NCBI GenBank assembly: GCA_029027825.1
Contig: CP093399.1
Coordinates: 3,844,001 to 3,908,000, forward strand
DNA length: 64,000 nucleotides
From: Rs1 sp029027825
Lineage (GTDB): Bacteria > Pseudomonadota > Gammaproteobacteria > Pseudomonadales > Balneatricaceae
Reading direction: 5' to 3'
This document shows, piece by piece, positions 25,112 to 33,783 of the stretch (the stretch's first letter is position 1; each line of letters begins with the position of its first letter). The position numbers were made by a program, and so were the translations under genes. Under the pieces are notes generated by a model. That model was not told the DNA's origin. It did not search any database and was given only the letters and a program-made list of their open reading frames with translations.

Positions 25112-25161
25112 GGAGTAAGTCTTGAGTTTTGCCCCAAAGCAAAAAGACAAGACTTGACTTA
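25112..25161. repeat. Degenerate palindromic GTCTTG repeat, copy 9
   Basis: AAGTCTTGAGTTTTGCCCC and GCAAAAAGACAAGACTTGACTT form a diverged short version of the family. It is the last recognisable copy and marks the right edge of the rearranged region. Confidence 0.65.
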
Positions 25162-25328
25162 GTGATGTTGTTGTTCTTAAAGCGGATCGAGAAACACTAA
25201 GCTGAAGTGCGACCCAGCCAGACCATCGTAGAATGTTTAGCACCTTGAATAAAGGAAAATATGGAGGCTGAAAAGGTATGGTGTTATTGTTGTCAAACAT
25301 TGTTTAATCTATGTAAACAGGTGATCTT

Positions 25329-25592
25329 ATGTTGGGAGTTCGATTAGATGAGAAGCTTGAAAGCCGTTTGAATGCCCTAGCGGACAAGATGCAGCGCTCT
25401 AAGAGTTTCTTGGCGAAGGAAGCATTAACCCGCTATATTGAGGAAGAAGAGGCTAAACTGCGTGAAAACGAGCTAACTATGGCGCGCTGGGAGGAGTACC
25501 AGGAAACGGGTGAAAACCTGAGCAATGATGCCATGATGGACTGGCTAGGCTCCTGGGGTACCGATCGAGAGAAACCATGCCCTGTGAAATAG
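25329..25592 (+). CDS. RHH antitoxin of a ParE-type pair (RelB/ParD-like)
   Basis: An 87-residue protein whose N-terminus is a ribbon-helix-helix (LGVRLDEKLESRLNALADKM followed by RSKSFLAKEALTRYIEEEE). The acidic C-terminal half would wrap the toxin (ARWEEYQETGENLSNDAMMD). It overlaps the toxin gene by 16 bases, so the pair is co-translated, and it should autoregulate through the promoter just upstream. Looks intact. Confidence 0.85.
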   Translation: MLGVRLDEKLESRLNALADKMQRSKSFLAKEALTRYIEEEEAKLRENELTMARWEEYQETGENLSNDAMMDWLGSWGTDREKPCPVK

Positions 25593-25870
25593 TCTGGTTA
25601 CCGAGTGCGGCCAGAGATGTTGATCGCCTACGTAGCTTTATCAAATCTGAAAATCCCCTTGCGGCACAGCGTGCCGCTAAACGTATCATTGAGGGCGTGA
25701 ATATCCTTCAAGAAAATCCCGAGGCTGGTGCCCCGGTTGCAGATTTCATCAAGTATCGAGTTTTAATGCTGACCTTCGGGGCGGGTGAATATATCATCCG
25801 ATATCGCCGTGAAACAGTAAATCGAGTTGTGATTATCCGAGTTAGTCATAGCAAAGAAGATAACTTTTAA
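25577..25870 (+). CDS. ParE-family toxin
   Basis: A 97-residue protein with IVWLPSAARDVDRLRSFI, AAKRIIEGVNILQENPEAGA and a strand-rich C-terminus EYIIRYRRETVNRVVIIRVS. The pattern W-x-A--D---L--FI and the RYRxxxxxVxIxRVxHxxE end are classic for ParE. The last residues HSKEDNF replace the usual HxRED. Full length, with an intact antitoxin in front. Confidence 0.85.
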   Translation: MPCEIVWLPSAARDVDRLRSFIKSENPLAAQRAAKRIIEGVNILQENPEAGAPVADFIKYRVLMLTFGAGEYIIRYRRETVNRVVIIRVSHSKEDNF

Positions 25871-26048
25871 AGGCGTAAAGCGCTGGTTGATTTTCATAAC
25901 CCGTAACATCTACGTACACAAGCACCTTACTTGGGCCGACATGGCTTCGCCGACAATTTTTTTGTTATCATGCAACCAACAAGCGCATCATCATTAACCG
26001 TCAGCGTAAATAGCACTGACACGGGTCTTGTAATTAGTTGATTTACAG

Positions 26049-26669
26049 CTAGCTCGGCGTAATTTGATCGCAGCAGCGGCTATCGCCTTTCAATATGTGC
26101 TGACTGCGATGCACTGTAGCAACACCGGAAAAACAGCCGGCAAACTTACTAGCTCCGCTTTACAAAAACCTTGGCAACTTGCCGCAGCGGCATAAATTGG
26201 TCAGTGGTTTTCTAGCAAAATATAGCTGTCTTGCGCATCAATTACGCTCGCCATGTAGCCTTCTTCGCTGCGTCATTCCGCTAACCTATGTACCTTTTAG
26301 GTAAGATTCATCCCCTCCAGAGCAGTAAGATAACTGACTAGACTTTGCTTTGCTCTACTCTGGATTGCAGCACTTTATCCAACCCTTCGCTGCCAAAATC
26401 GTCTGCAATAATTTCAATCAGCTACAAGGCTAAATTTTCGTGACGGTTCGTGTAAGTGCTATGCCCTGCTGCCGCTAAACTCCACACAAGTAAGTCGGCC
26501 ACGTTGTAAGCGCTCTTTCAGCTCTTTATCCTTCCCCTCGCCAAGTGCTGGCGAGCGCCAATTGCGGTCATGTTTAGCGATCCCGCTATATTTTTAATAA
26601 CGATATTCCCTCGGTATTTAACAAAAATCAGGATACGATCAGCGCCGTCTTCAACCTTCACTTAGACAT
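26049..26669 (-). pseudogene. Decayed COG2345-type transcriptional regulator
   Basis: Pieces in several frames line up with a ~210-residue winged-helix regulator of the COG2345 group. The pieces are VEDGADRILIFVKYRGNIVI (start near ATG 26669); NIAGSLNMTAIGARQHLARG; HENLA and LIEIIADDFGSEGLDKVLQS; a partly kept YILLENH...C..CQGFCKAEL region; and VHRSQHILKGDSRCCDQITP (stop at 26049-26051). At least three stops or frameshifts interrupt it. It points away from the SDR gene, beside which such regulators often occur. The remaining bases from 25871 to 26048 carry nothing recognisable. Confidence 0.65.
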
Positions 26670-26849
26670 TTCAATAATGAGTTTTAAGTATTAAGCGAAT
26701 AATCATAGGTCTATCACTAACAAGCCAACATTTCAGAGATTCTCTAGACAAAGCGCGTATACTGTTTTCACAATAATCAGCTTGAGTGGGAGTTCGTTCA
26801 ACATTTAAGTGATTGATACTCGTATAAAAACCAATATTAGGAGAGATAT

Positions 26850-27512
26850 ATGACGACTACTGTCATCACTGGTGCCAACAGGGGTATTGGTCTAGCGCTC
26901 GCAGAAAAATATTCAAGCTTAGGCCACCGAGTATTCGCCTTATGTCGGAGTTCAAGCCCAGAACTGGAGAGCTTAAACCTTACGGTGATTAAAGATATTG
27001 ATGTCGCTACCGAGCACGGTTTGCAACAAATGCAGCAGGCTCTGGCCAATGTAAGTATCGATATTTTAATTAATAACGCCGGTATTTTCAGTAATGAGAC
27101 ACTCGATGACCTTGATTCTCAGCGCATTATGCAACAGTTTCAAGTCAATGCACTGGCTCCGCTGCTCGTTACCGAGCGTTTAAAAGCACAGTTATCGAGC
27201 CATGCTAAGTTAGCATTTATCACTTCCAGAATGGGTTCGATTAGCGACAACTCTTCTGGCGCTTACTACGGTTATCGGATGTCTAAAGCCGCGTTGAATG
27301 CCGCGGCTATGTCATTGGCTAGAGATTTAGCCAGCTCCGGTGTTTCGGTGGGTATCTATCATCCCGGTTGGGTGCAGACTGAAATGGTCAATAACACTGG
27401 AGATATAACCGCCACTGAAGCCGCTGCGCGGATCAGCCAATTAATAGAGGCACAAAATCTATCCAACACCGGTAGCTTTAAGCATTCCAACGGCGAGTCA
27501 CTTCCCTGGTAG
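26850..27512 (+). CDS. Short-chain dehydrogenase/reductase
   Basis: 220 residues with the classical SDR signatures: TGANRGIG (residues 7-14) for NAD(P), NNAG (about 74-77), the catalytic S (TSRMGSISDNSS), and YGYRMSKAALN with Y and K four apart. It resembles the CsgA-like 'C-factor' SDR group of unknown substrate. The ribosome site AGGAGAGATAT is just before the ATG. Its former regulator seems to be the pseudogene upstream on the other strand. Confidence 0.85.
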   Translation: MTTTVITGANRGIGLALAEKYSSLGHRVFALCRSSSPELESLNLTVIKDIDVATEHGLQQMQQALANVSIDILINNAGIFSNETLDDLDSQRIMQQFQVNALAPLLVTERLKAQLSSHAKLAFITSRMGSISDNSSGAYYGYRMSKAALNAAAMSLARDLASSGVSVGIYHPGWVQTEMVNNTGDITATEAAARISQLIEAQNLSNTGSFKHSNGESLPW

Positions 27513-27744
27513 TGTGGCCTAGGCTGAGAGTTTAGTTGGCCTGTAAGTAGAACTGGCCAATGGCTAAAAATAGTGCTACTGCTGTTTAATCGTAATACAG
27601 ATTTATCATACACAGCTATAGTGCCGCTATTTATGGCCCAGTGGTGAGTAAAGCAATGGTGATGTGTGACTTTTGGACGGCGCTATTGATTAAATTGTCT
27701 TGCGTTAAACGACCAAACACAAGCAATAACATTATTCAAACTTG

Positions 27745-27758
27745 TTGATTTTTATCAA
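27745..27758 (+). promoter_or_regulatory. FNR/ANR box upstream of pseudoazurin
   Basis: TTGATTTTTATCAA is a perfect TTGAT-N4-ATCAA palindrome. A -10-like TAAGAT at 27787-27792 is placed so that the box would be centred near -41.5, the class II activator position. This predicts induction under low oxygen by an FNR/ANR regulator. Confidence 0.75.
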
Positions 27759-27860
27759 AAAAACTTTTATTTTATAAAAAACAGCATAAGATTAGATTTA
27801 GATCAAAAAACTTTAAAACTAAACCATGTATGTTACGCAAAACATCTGAGGTATCTTGAA

Positions 27861-28316
27861 ATGAAAAACAAATTATTGGGTGGCGTCGTCGCCGTACTAT
27901 TAACTGCTGGCATGTCTGCTTCTGTATTAGCAGCTGAGCACGAAGTATTAATGCTTAATGGCAACGCCACTGGGGCGATGGTCTTTGAGCCGGCACTATT
28001 AAACGTCGCAGTGGGAGATACAGTTAAATTTATCCCTAAGGATATGGGTCACAATGCTGAAAGCGTCGCGACTTTATCACCGGCAGGATCGGTTGATTTC
28101 ATAGGGGCTATCAGCAAAGAAATTATTGTCACTGTTGATAAAGAAGGGGTTTATGTCGTGCAGTGTAACCCGCACTCTATTATGGCACTGGTTGGCGTTA
28201 TTGTAGCTGGCAAGCCCACTAACCTAGCTGACATTAAAGTAAAAGCAGCTGCTTTTAGCCAAAAATTTGTTATGAACAAGCAGCGTTTAAACAATATTTT
28301 AGCGCAGATAAAATAA
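27861..28316 (+). CDS. Pseudoazurin-like blue copper protein
   Basis: 151 residues with a Sec signal peptide (cut after about A25, SVLAAEHEV), so it is periplasmic. The cupredoxin ligands are visible: H64 in MGHNAES, then C102 and H105 in VVQCNPHSIM. In classical pseudoazurin the loop reads C-x2-H-x4-M. Here the position of the axial Met is L110, and only M108 two residues earlier is available, so the copper site may be unusual. Pseudoazurins pass electrons to copper nitrite reductase or other anaerobic oxidases. The FNR box upstream agrees with such a low-oxygen role. Confidence 0.85.
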   Translation: MKNKLLGGVVAVLLTAGMSASVLAAEHEVLMLNGNATGAMVFEPALLNVAVGDTVKFIPKDMGHNAESVATLSPAGSVDFIGAISKEIIVTVDKEGVYVVQCNPHSIMALVGVIVAGKPTNLADIKVKAAAFSQKFVMNKQRLNNILAQIK

Positions 28317-28335
28317 TTGATTTAAGCTGATACAA

Positions 28336-28371
28336 CCTTGTCGCGCAGTAACTCACTATTGCACGACGAGG
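28336..28371. terminator. Hairpin between convergent genes
   Basis: CCTTGTCG (28336-28343) pairs with CGACGAGG (28364-28371) with one G-T pair, and GCGC/TGCA extends the stem. It lies between the ends of the pseudoazurin gene (+) and the enoyl-CoA hydratase gene (-). The T tract is weak. Confidence 0.4.
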
Positions 28372-28397
28372 TTTATATCAATGACTCGGCGCTCTCT

Positions 28398-29177
28398 TTA
28401 AAAATTAGCTTTACGCTTTTCTAAGAACGCTTGCATCCCCTCACTCTGTTCCTGGGTTGCAAAACATAAGCCAAATAGATCACTTTCCATTGCACAGGCA
28501 TTCTCAAGATCTAAATCTTGCCCACGCTGCACTAACTCTTTACTGAATTTCACTGCAGTAGGCCCATTTTTAGCAATTTTAGCTGCCATTTTTAAGCCTT
28601 GCTCCATAAGCTCTGCCTGTGGATAAACATGGTTGACCAACCCGCGCTGTAAAGCTTCATTGGCATCCAACATCCGGCCGGAGACTAACATTTCCATAGC
28701 CATCGCCCGACCCACCAACCTCGGTAATCGCTGCGTTCCACCAAAGCCTGGCGTCACTCCTAAGCTTACTTCGGGCTGCCCAAACTTGGCATTGTCGGCG
28801 GCGAATATAAAGTCACAGCTCATCGCTAGCTCGCAGCCGCCACCCAAAGCAAAGCCATTGACTAGGGCAATTACCGGTATATCTAAGGTTTCAAAGCGCC
28901 GAAAAATCGCCAGTGCTTGCTCGCCAAAACGCTTTGCTTGCAGTGGGGTCAATCCTTGCATTTGCGAGATATCTGCACCCGCCACGAAAGACTTTTCACC
29001 GCTACCCGTCACTAGTAGCACTCTAGCATCCTGATCAGAGGCGACGACATCGAGAGCCGCCGACAAATCTTGTAGCGTTGCCTGATTCAGCGCATTCAAT
29101 ACTTTAGGCCGATTCACCGTTAAACAATAGACATTGGCGGCGGCCTTCTCTAACAATATATTTTCGAAACTATGCAT
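28398..29177 (-). CDS. Enoyl-CoA hydratase / 3-hydroxybutyryl-CoA dehydratase (crotonase)
   Basis: 259 residues, the usual crotonase length. The oxyanion-hole regions FVAGADISQM (about 66-75) and ALGGGCELAMSCDF (about 110-123) are present, as is the catalytic Glu pair (E in GGGCELA and E in FGQPEVSLGVTPGFGG). It should hydrate short-chain trans-2-enoyl-CoA. It lies 20 bases behind the 3-hydroxybutyryl-CoA dehydrogenase gene, so the two make successive steps of beta-oxidation or butyrate-type metabolism in the cytoplasm. Confidence 0.85.
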   Translation of the reverse strand: MHSFENILLEKAAANVYCLTVNRPKVLNALNQATLQDLSAALDVVASDQDARVLLVTGSGEKSFVAGADISQMQGLTPLQAKRFGEQALAIFRRFETLDIPVIALVNGFALGGGCELAMSCDFIFAADNAKFGQPEVSLGVTPGFGGTQRLPRLVGRAMAMEMLVSGRMLDANEALQRGLVNHVYPQAELMEQGLKMAAKIAKNGPTAVKFSKELVQRGQDLDLENACAMESDLFGLCFATQEQSEGMQAFLEKRKANF

Positions 29178-29197
29178 ATGCTGTATTTCAACCTCAA

Positions 29198-30043
29198 TTA
29201 ATATTGATAAAACCCACGGCCACTTTTACGCCCGGTAAAGCCGGCATCGACCATTTGCATTAACAGCGGACAAGGGCGATATTTGCTATCGCTAAAGCCG
29301 CTATACAAGACTTGCATTATACTGAGGCAAGTATCTAAACCAATCAAGTCGGCCAGCGCCAGCGGCCCCATTGGATGAGCGGCACCAAATTGCATTGCCT
29401 GATCAATTTCCTCCGCTTTAGCCACTCCCTCGTATAAAGTAAAGATCGCTTCATTGATCATTGGCATTAAAATACGGTTGACGATAAAGCCCGGTCGGTC
29501 GGCGGAGGTCACCGCTATTTTGTTCATTTGATCGGCGAGCACCAGCACGCTTTGGTAGGTCGCTTCGCTGGTCTGCAACCCTTTGATCACTTCTATCAAC
29601 TTCATCAGTGGCACTGGGTTCATAAAGTGCAGTCCGATCACCTTTTCCGGACGCTTTGTAACAGCTGCTAAGCGGGTAATCGAGATGGAGGAGGTGTTGC
29701 TGGCAAGTATCGTCTCAGGGGGGCATATTTTGTCTAGCTGGGCAAAAATTTTGTGCTTCAGCGGCTCGCTCTCTGTCGCCGCCTCCACCACCATATCCGC
29801 CTTGGCAAGCATGCTAAAGTCAGTACTGCCCTGAATGCGCTCAATAATCACTGCCGGCTGCTCAGTTAATTTTTCTTTGTCAGCCAGTTTTTGTAGTGAA
29901 AACTTAACGGTCGCTATGCCTTTATCAATCGCTGCCCCGTCAATGTCATTTAAAATAACCTGATAACCAGCAGTGGCGAATACTTGTGCGATCCCCTGCC
30001 CCATTTGCCCTGCGCCTATCACTCCGATTGTTTTAAAACTCAT
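29198..30043 (-). CDS. 3-hydroxybutyryl-CoA dehydrogenase
   Basis: 281 residues. Rossmann motif GVIGAGQMGQGIAQVFATAG (residues 8-27) with D at the end of the second strand (NDID), which favours NAD. Further family signatures are ASNTSSISIT, GLHFMNPVPLMKLIEVI (catalytic His-Asn-Pro) and RPGFIVNRILMPMINEAI. The substrate Ser/Glu/Asn set is kept. It is first in a two-gene operon with the crotonase gene, and oxidises (S)-3-hydroxybutyryl-CoA to acetoacetyl-CoA or the reverse. The promoter should lie in 30044-30150. Confidence 0.9.
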   Translation of the reverse strand: MSFKTIGVIGAGQMGQGIAQVFATAGYQVILNDIDGAAIDKGIATVKFSLQKLADKEKLTEQPAVIIERIQGSTDFSMLAKADMVVEAATESEPLKHKIFAQLDKICPPETILASNTSSISITRLAAVTKRPEKVIGLHFMNPVPLMKLIEVIKGLQTSEATYQSVLVLADQMNKIAVTSADRPGFIVNRILMPMINEAIFTLYEGVAKAEEIDQAMQFGAAHPMGPLALADLIGLDTCLSIMQVLYSGFSDSKYRPCPLLMQMVDAGFTGRKSGRGFYQY

Positions 30044-30457
30044 ATTATTGCCTACCTTGTGTGATCAATTTTACACCTAGATTCAGCACTTGAATTTAGG
30101 TTAAACGATGTTATTGGTAACTTAAGTTTGAATAGCTGGCTTCAAAGCAGTGAGTGTAATATATTGCCCCACCTTGGCATCAATCGTTGCTGCGCAGCAC
30201 TAAAATGAAGTTACGATTAAGGTAAAAGCTCTATTTGCAAGCACCTTTAAACCTAAACTATTTTATACCCAAAAGATCAATAAAAACAATGCTACTTTAG
30301 TGCTTAGCAACGACTCTATTAATCGATAAATACCGGGCGCTTGCCAACCGCCAATAAATACCTACTGTGACCACTCTTTTGATTTATACTGCATAAATAA
30401 TAAAAACTAAGATTAATCTGTTCTCAGCCAACATCCTAGACACAGAGTCGTGAGGTC
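30044..30457. other. Divergent intergenic region
   Basis: Holds the promoters for the dehydrogenase operon (-) and the GATase1-AraC regulator (+). No gene or clear operator is seen. Some stretches (TTGGCATCAATCGTTGCTGC) are of unknown role. Confidence 0.4.
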
Positions 30458-31519
30458 ATGCTGATTTCTCACTTAAATAAGGGAAGACAAATGTCTCCAT
30501 CTCGCGACTTCAGCACTAGCATGCAAGACACTAACAGTGTCTACCTAGCTGCAAAAGATAGCCAAACCAGTACCGTTAATGTTGGTTTTGTCTTGTTAGA
30601 AAATTTTTCGATGATGTCTTTCACCGCCGCTGTTGATGTACTAGTCACATCTAATTTAGTACAGAGTAGCACCTTGTTTAAGGTGACTAGTTACGCCCTC
30701 AACAGCCACAGTATCACCAGTGATTTAGGGATTGATATAACCACTACCAATCGCCTCTCTGAAATTTCCTTTAGCGCGGATCATCATCTAGATATTCTGG
30801 TAGTTTGCGGCGGCTTGCGCTGTTCACTACAGCCCGATACCAGCCTGACCAAGCTGTTAAAAAAGGCAGCTAACCACAATATATTACTGGGCAGCATCTG
30901 GAGCGGTGCTTTTGCGCTGGCGCATGCCGATGTACTGCAAAATAAACCTTTCGCACTGCACATTGATAACCACCCGCTGATGCAAGAGAAGTTCCCAGAA
31001 AGCCTGTTATGTGAACAAAGCTTCGTCTGTAACAGCACCCATATCAGTTGCGCCGATGCACTAGGTGCCCTAGATATGATGCTGAATGTGGTGGAAAAAA
31101 CTAAGGGAGCTGCGTCTTGCAGAGCGGTCAAAGAAATTTTAAGCTGCAATAGATCGAGAGAGGGAGATGCCGAGCGACTGCATCAATTTGGTGATCACGA
31201 ACAATTACCCAGCTTATTGCGAAGTGCCATTCAATTAATGAACAGCAACATTGAAGAGCCTATTTGTATCGATGAGCTGGCGGTATATCTGCAAGCTAAC
31301 CGCCGCCAGTTAGAGCGATTATTTAAGCAGCACTTACATACCTCTCCGTCGCGTCACTATTTAGAAATCCGCTTGACCTATGCCAGAAGATTGCTAGTGC
31401 AAAGCTCAGACTCTATCACCAACATCGCGATAGCTTGTGGCTTTGTCAGCAGTAACCATTTCAGTAACTGCTTTAGGCAGTATTTTAAAAAGCCCCCCAG
31501 CGCCTGCAGAAAAATTTAA
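30458..31519 (+). CDS. GATase1/DJ-1-like plus AraC-type transcriptional regulator
   Basis: 353 residues. Residues 45-230 form a DJ-1/PfpI-like sensor domain (VGFVLLENFSMMSFTAAVDV, VVCGG, LGSIWSGAFALAHADV). The usual nucleophilic Cys is replaced in GSIWSGAF, as in GlxA-type regulators. Residues 250-350 are a double AraC helix-turn-helix (CIDELAVYLQANRRQLERLF, ITNIAIACGFVSSNHFSNCF). This is the CdhR/GbdR/GlxA architecture that often controls carnitine, betaine or amino-acid catabolism. An internal ATG at 30491 with AAGGG upstream may be the true start. It may regulate the adjacent operons, an inference. Confidence 0.85.
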   Translation: MLISHLNKGRQMSPSRDFSTSMQDTNSVYLAAKDSQTSTVNVGFVLLENFSMMSFTAAVDVLVTSNLVQSSTLFKVTSYALNSHSITSDLGIDITTTNRLSEISFSADHHLDILVVCGGLRCSLQPDTSLTKLLKKAANHNILLGSIWSGAFALAHADVLQNKPFALHIDNHPLMQEKFPESLLCEQSFVCNSTHISCADALGALDMMLNVVEKTKGAASCRAVKEILSCNRSREGDAERLHQFGDHEQLPSLLRSAIQLMNSNIEEPICIDELAVYLQANRRQLERLFKQHLHTSPSRHYLEIRLTYARRLLVQSSDSITNIAIACGFVSSNHFSNCFRQYFKKPPSACRKI

Positions 31520-31548
31520 TACTCACGATCAAGTATGCCTGTGCAGGG

Positions 31549-32148
31549 TTAGATCCACAAAAACAACGCGCAAGAAGCGGTCAGGGCACCGGTCCCTCGG
31601 GTAAACAGCTTCCAGCGTAATTCAGTCGACAAAAACCTTCTGATCCCCTGTCCAGCGAGCACCCAGGGGATAATAGAAATAAAGCTCAGCGGGGGTATTA
31701 TCAACATGATAATCCAGAGTAAATTGGCATTGGTCTCGATCGCAACTAGCACTAAACTGACCAGTGCCAAGGTGGCAGTAATCGCTTTCGGATTGGCGAA
31801 CTGAAACAGCGCCGCCGCTATAAAACGCATCGGCTTAGATTGCTCGCGATCTATTTGGCTGTTACTGGCGTGGGCCATTTTCCAACCGATTAACACCAGC
31901 CAAATCGAGCCGGTGATTTTTAACCCTAACATTAAGATCGGCCATTTATCAATCAGCGGCTTTAAACCTAAGACTGCGACAAAATTCAAGATACAAGTCC
32001 CCAAGATAATACCCAACAAATGCGGCAAGGTTCTCTTAAAGCCAAAATTCGCCCCAGAATAGACTAACATCATATTGTTTGGCCCAGGCGTAGCCCACAT
32101 AGTGTAGGCGACTAACACAAAAGGACTTAATAATTCTAAATTCGACAT
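31549..32148 (-). CDS. LysE/RhtB-family amino-acid exporter
   Basis: 199 residues with six predicted spans and the family mark ATPGPNNMMLVYSGANFGF (residues 19-37), followed by PHLLGIILGT. It exports an amino acid or small derivative across the inner membrane. It is divergent from the MocR-type regulator at 32300, and this pairing (exporter and PLP-dependent regulator sharing a promoter region) suggests direct control. Confidence 0.85.
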   Translation of the reverse strand: MSNLELLSPFVLVAYTMWATPGPNNMMLVYSGANFGFKRTLPHLLGIILGTCILNFVAVLGLKPLIDKWPILMLGLKITGSIWLVLIGWKMAHASNSQIDREQSKPMRFIAAALFQFANPKAITATLALVSLVLVAIETNANLLWIIMLIIPPLSFISIIPWVLAGQGIRRFLSTELRWKLFTRGTGALTASCALFLWI

Positions 32149-32299
32149 TTGTACCTCTTACAATAAATTTCTAAAAGCCAACTGGGCTGAACCAAGGTAT
32201 TGCTGTTTTACATAAAGAGACTTTAGCGACGATGCTTGTTTTCGATAAAGTATAAGCTTAAAATAATAATTGACACAGATACAATAACTGGAATGTTAA

Positions 32300-33733
32300 A
32301 TGGGTACAGATAAACAAAAAATTCCTAGCTATGTCGCGATTGCCAGTAAAATTGAGCGCAATATCCTGCAGGGAAAAATAGCCGAAGGCCAAAAACTAGG
32401 TTCGATACGACGCCTGGCCCAACAGGAATCGGTCAGTATCAATACGATTCGCGCAGCATTGGACAGCTTGTGTCAGAGTGGCATCATTCACAGCCTCCCT
32501 AGAATTGGCTTTGTGGTTAGCTATCAGAGCAAGATTGAGGATAATCTTCCTTTTGAAAAATTTACCGCAGACTGCCGCTTAGCCGAGCCCTCGCAACAGT
32601 GGCTAAATACTACCGTGTTAGGATACCGGGCCGGCAGCCCGCTCTTTCGCATGACTCTGCCGACCGACAGTAAAATGTTTAAAAGCTTTCAACGCCAGTA
32701 CCATCAGGTGATCATGCAAAGCATCAGGCGCGAGACCGACAGCGCCGCCGGTTTAAGCTGCTTGCGCAAGGTGATTAGCCAGCACTTGGCACAGCGGAAT
32801 TATCACGTTGGCGCCAGTGACATTCAAATCACCAACGGCTGTCAACATGCGTTAGAGCACGCTCTGCGAGTGCTCTGCAAAGCTGGCGATACAGTGGCTA
32901 TTGCGGTGCCAGCATTTCCAGGTTACTTCGCTCTTTTGGGGCTACTGGGATTAAAAGTGTTAGAGATACCTATGTCCCCGCTAGGCCCCGATCCTGATAT
33001 ATTACAACAAGTGATGGCGAGTCAATCTATCCAGGCGGTGATCTTAAACCCGAATTGCCACAACCCAACGGGAATAACGATAACCGATCGCTATAAAAAA
33101 CAAATTGCCGATTGGGCGGCCAGTTATCAAGTGCCTATTATAGAAGATGATATTTGCTCACAGCTGCATTTTGTCGGTCATCCACCCAATCTCATTGCCA
33201 GTTATGACAGCGCGGGCTGGTGCTTAGTGGTTAGCTCTATTTCAAAAGTAATCGGCGATAGTGAGCGGATTGGCTGGTGCTGCCCCGGGCGTTTCAAAAA
33301 TCAGTACATGACACAGTTTGCAGTGAGCCAAATTAGCAGTTCTTACTTCTTACAACAGGCTCTAAGTCGCTACTATCAAGGGTCGCTCTATCAAAGCCAG
33401 CTACGCAGTTGGCGGCGCGATATTAAAGTCGCGACCACCGCAGTTGCTTTAAAGCTAAAAGAACAACTTGGCAAGAACATCCAGATAACGCCCTCCACTG
33501 GCAGCTATGCACTCTGGGTAAAACTACCGGCAGACATCAGTGCCCAGCAATTACATGCAAGCGTTGATCTAGATAAAGTCGATTTCTTGAGTGGCGAATT
33601 ATTTAGCTTAGAGCCGCGTTTCAAACACTTCATTCGGCTCATTATAATGCCGCCACTGACGCAGACAGCGCTCAGTGGCATTGATCATTTGATCGCAGCC
33701 ATCCAGAAATTAATTGCCAGCCGTACGCAATAA
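32300..33733 (+). CDS. MocR-type (GntR winged helix plus aminotransferase) regulator
   Basis: 477 residues. A GntR winged helix lies at about 10-75 (RNILQGKIAEGQKLGSIRRL, VSINTIRAALDSLCQSGIIH). A fold-type I aminotransferase domain follows with NPNCHNPTG, IIEDDICSQL (PLP-ring Asp) and SSISKVIGDSERIGWC (PLP lysine). PLP binding therefore looks intact. Such proteins sense an amino acid or PLP derivative and activate or repress neighbouring transport or metabolic genes. The LysE-type exporter is the natural target. Confidence 0.9.
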   Translation: MGTDKQKIPSYVAIASKIERNILQGKIAEGQKLGSIRRLAQQESVSINTIRAALDSLCQSGIIHSLPRIGFVVSYQSKIEDNLPFEKFTADCRLAEPSQQWLNTTVLGYRAGSPLFRMTLPTDSKMFKSFQRQYHQVIMQSIRRETDSAAGLSCLRKVISQHLAQRNYHVGASDIQITNGCQHALEHALRVLCKAGDTVAIAVPAFPGYFALLGLLGLKVLEIPMSPLGPDPDILQQVMASQSIQAVILNPNCHNPTGITITDRYKKQIADWAASYQVPIIEDDICSQLHFVGHPPNLIASYDSAGWCLVVSSISKVIGDSERIGWCCPGRFKNQYMTQFAVSQISSSYFLQQALSRYYQGSLYQSQLRSWRRDIKVATTAVALKLKEQLGKNIQITPSTGSYALWVKLPADISAQQLHASVDLDKVDFLSGELFSLEPRFKHFIRLIIMPPLTQTALSGIDHLIAAIQKLIASRTQ

Positions 33734-33783
33734 CTGTTTATAGAAAAGTAAGTCATTATTAAGCTTTGTAGCCAGTTGCTGGG

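Noticed and set aside
12435..25161. Reading the GGTCAGGTCTTG palindromes simply as terminators
   Set aside because: They lack a steady T tract, have a 45-base loop in most copies, and several interrupt reading frames rather than follow them. Some may still terminate transcription.
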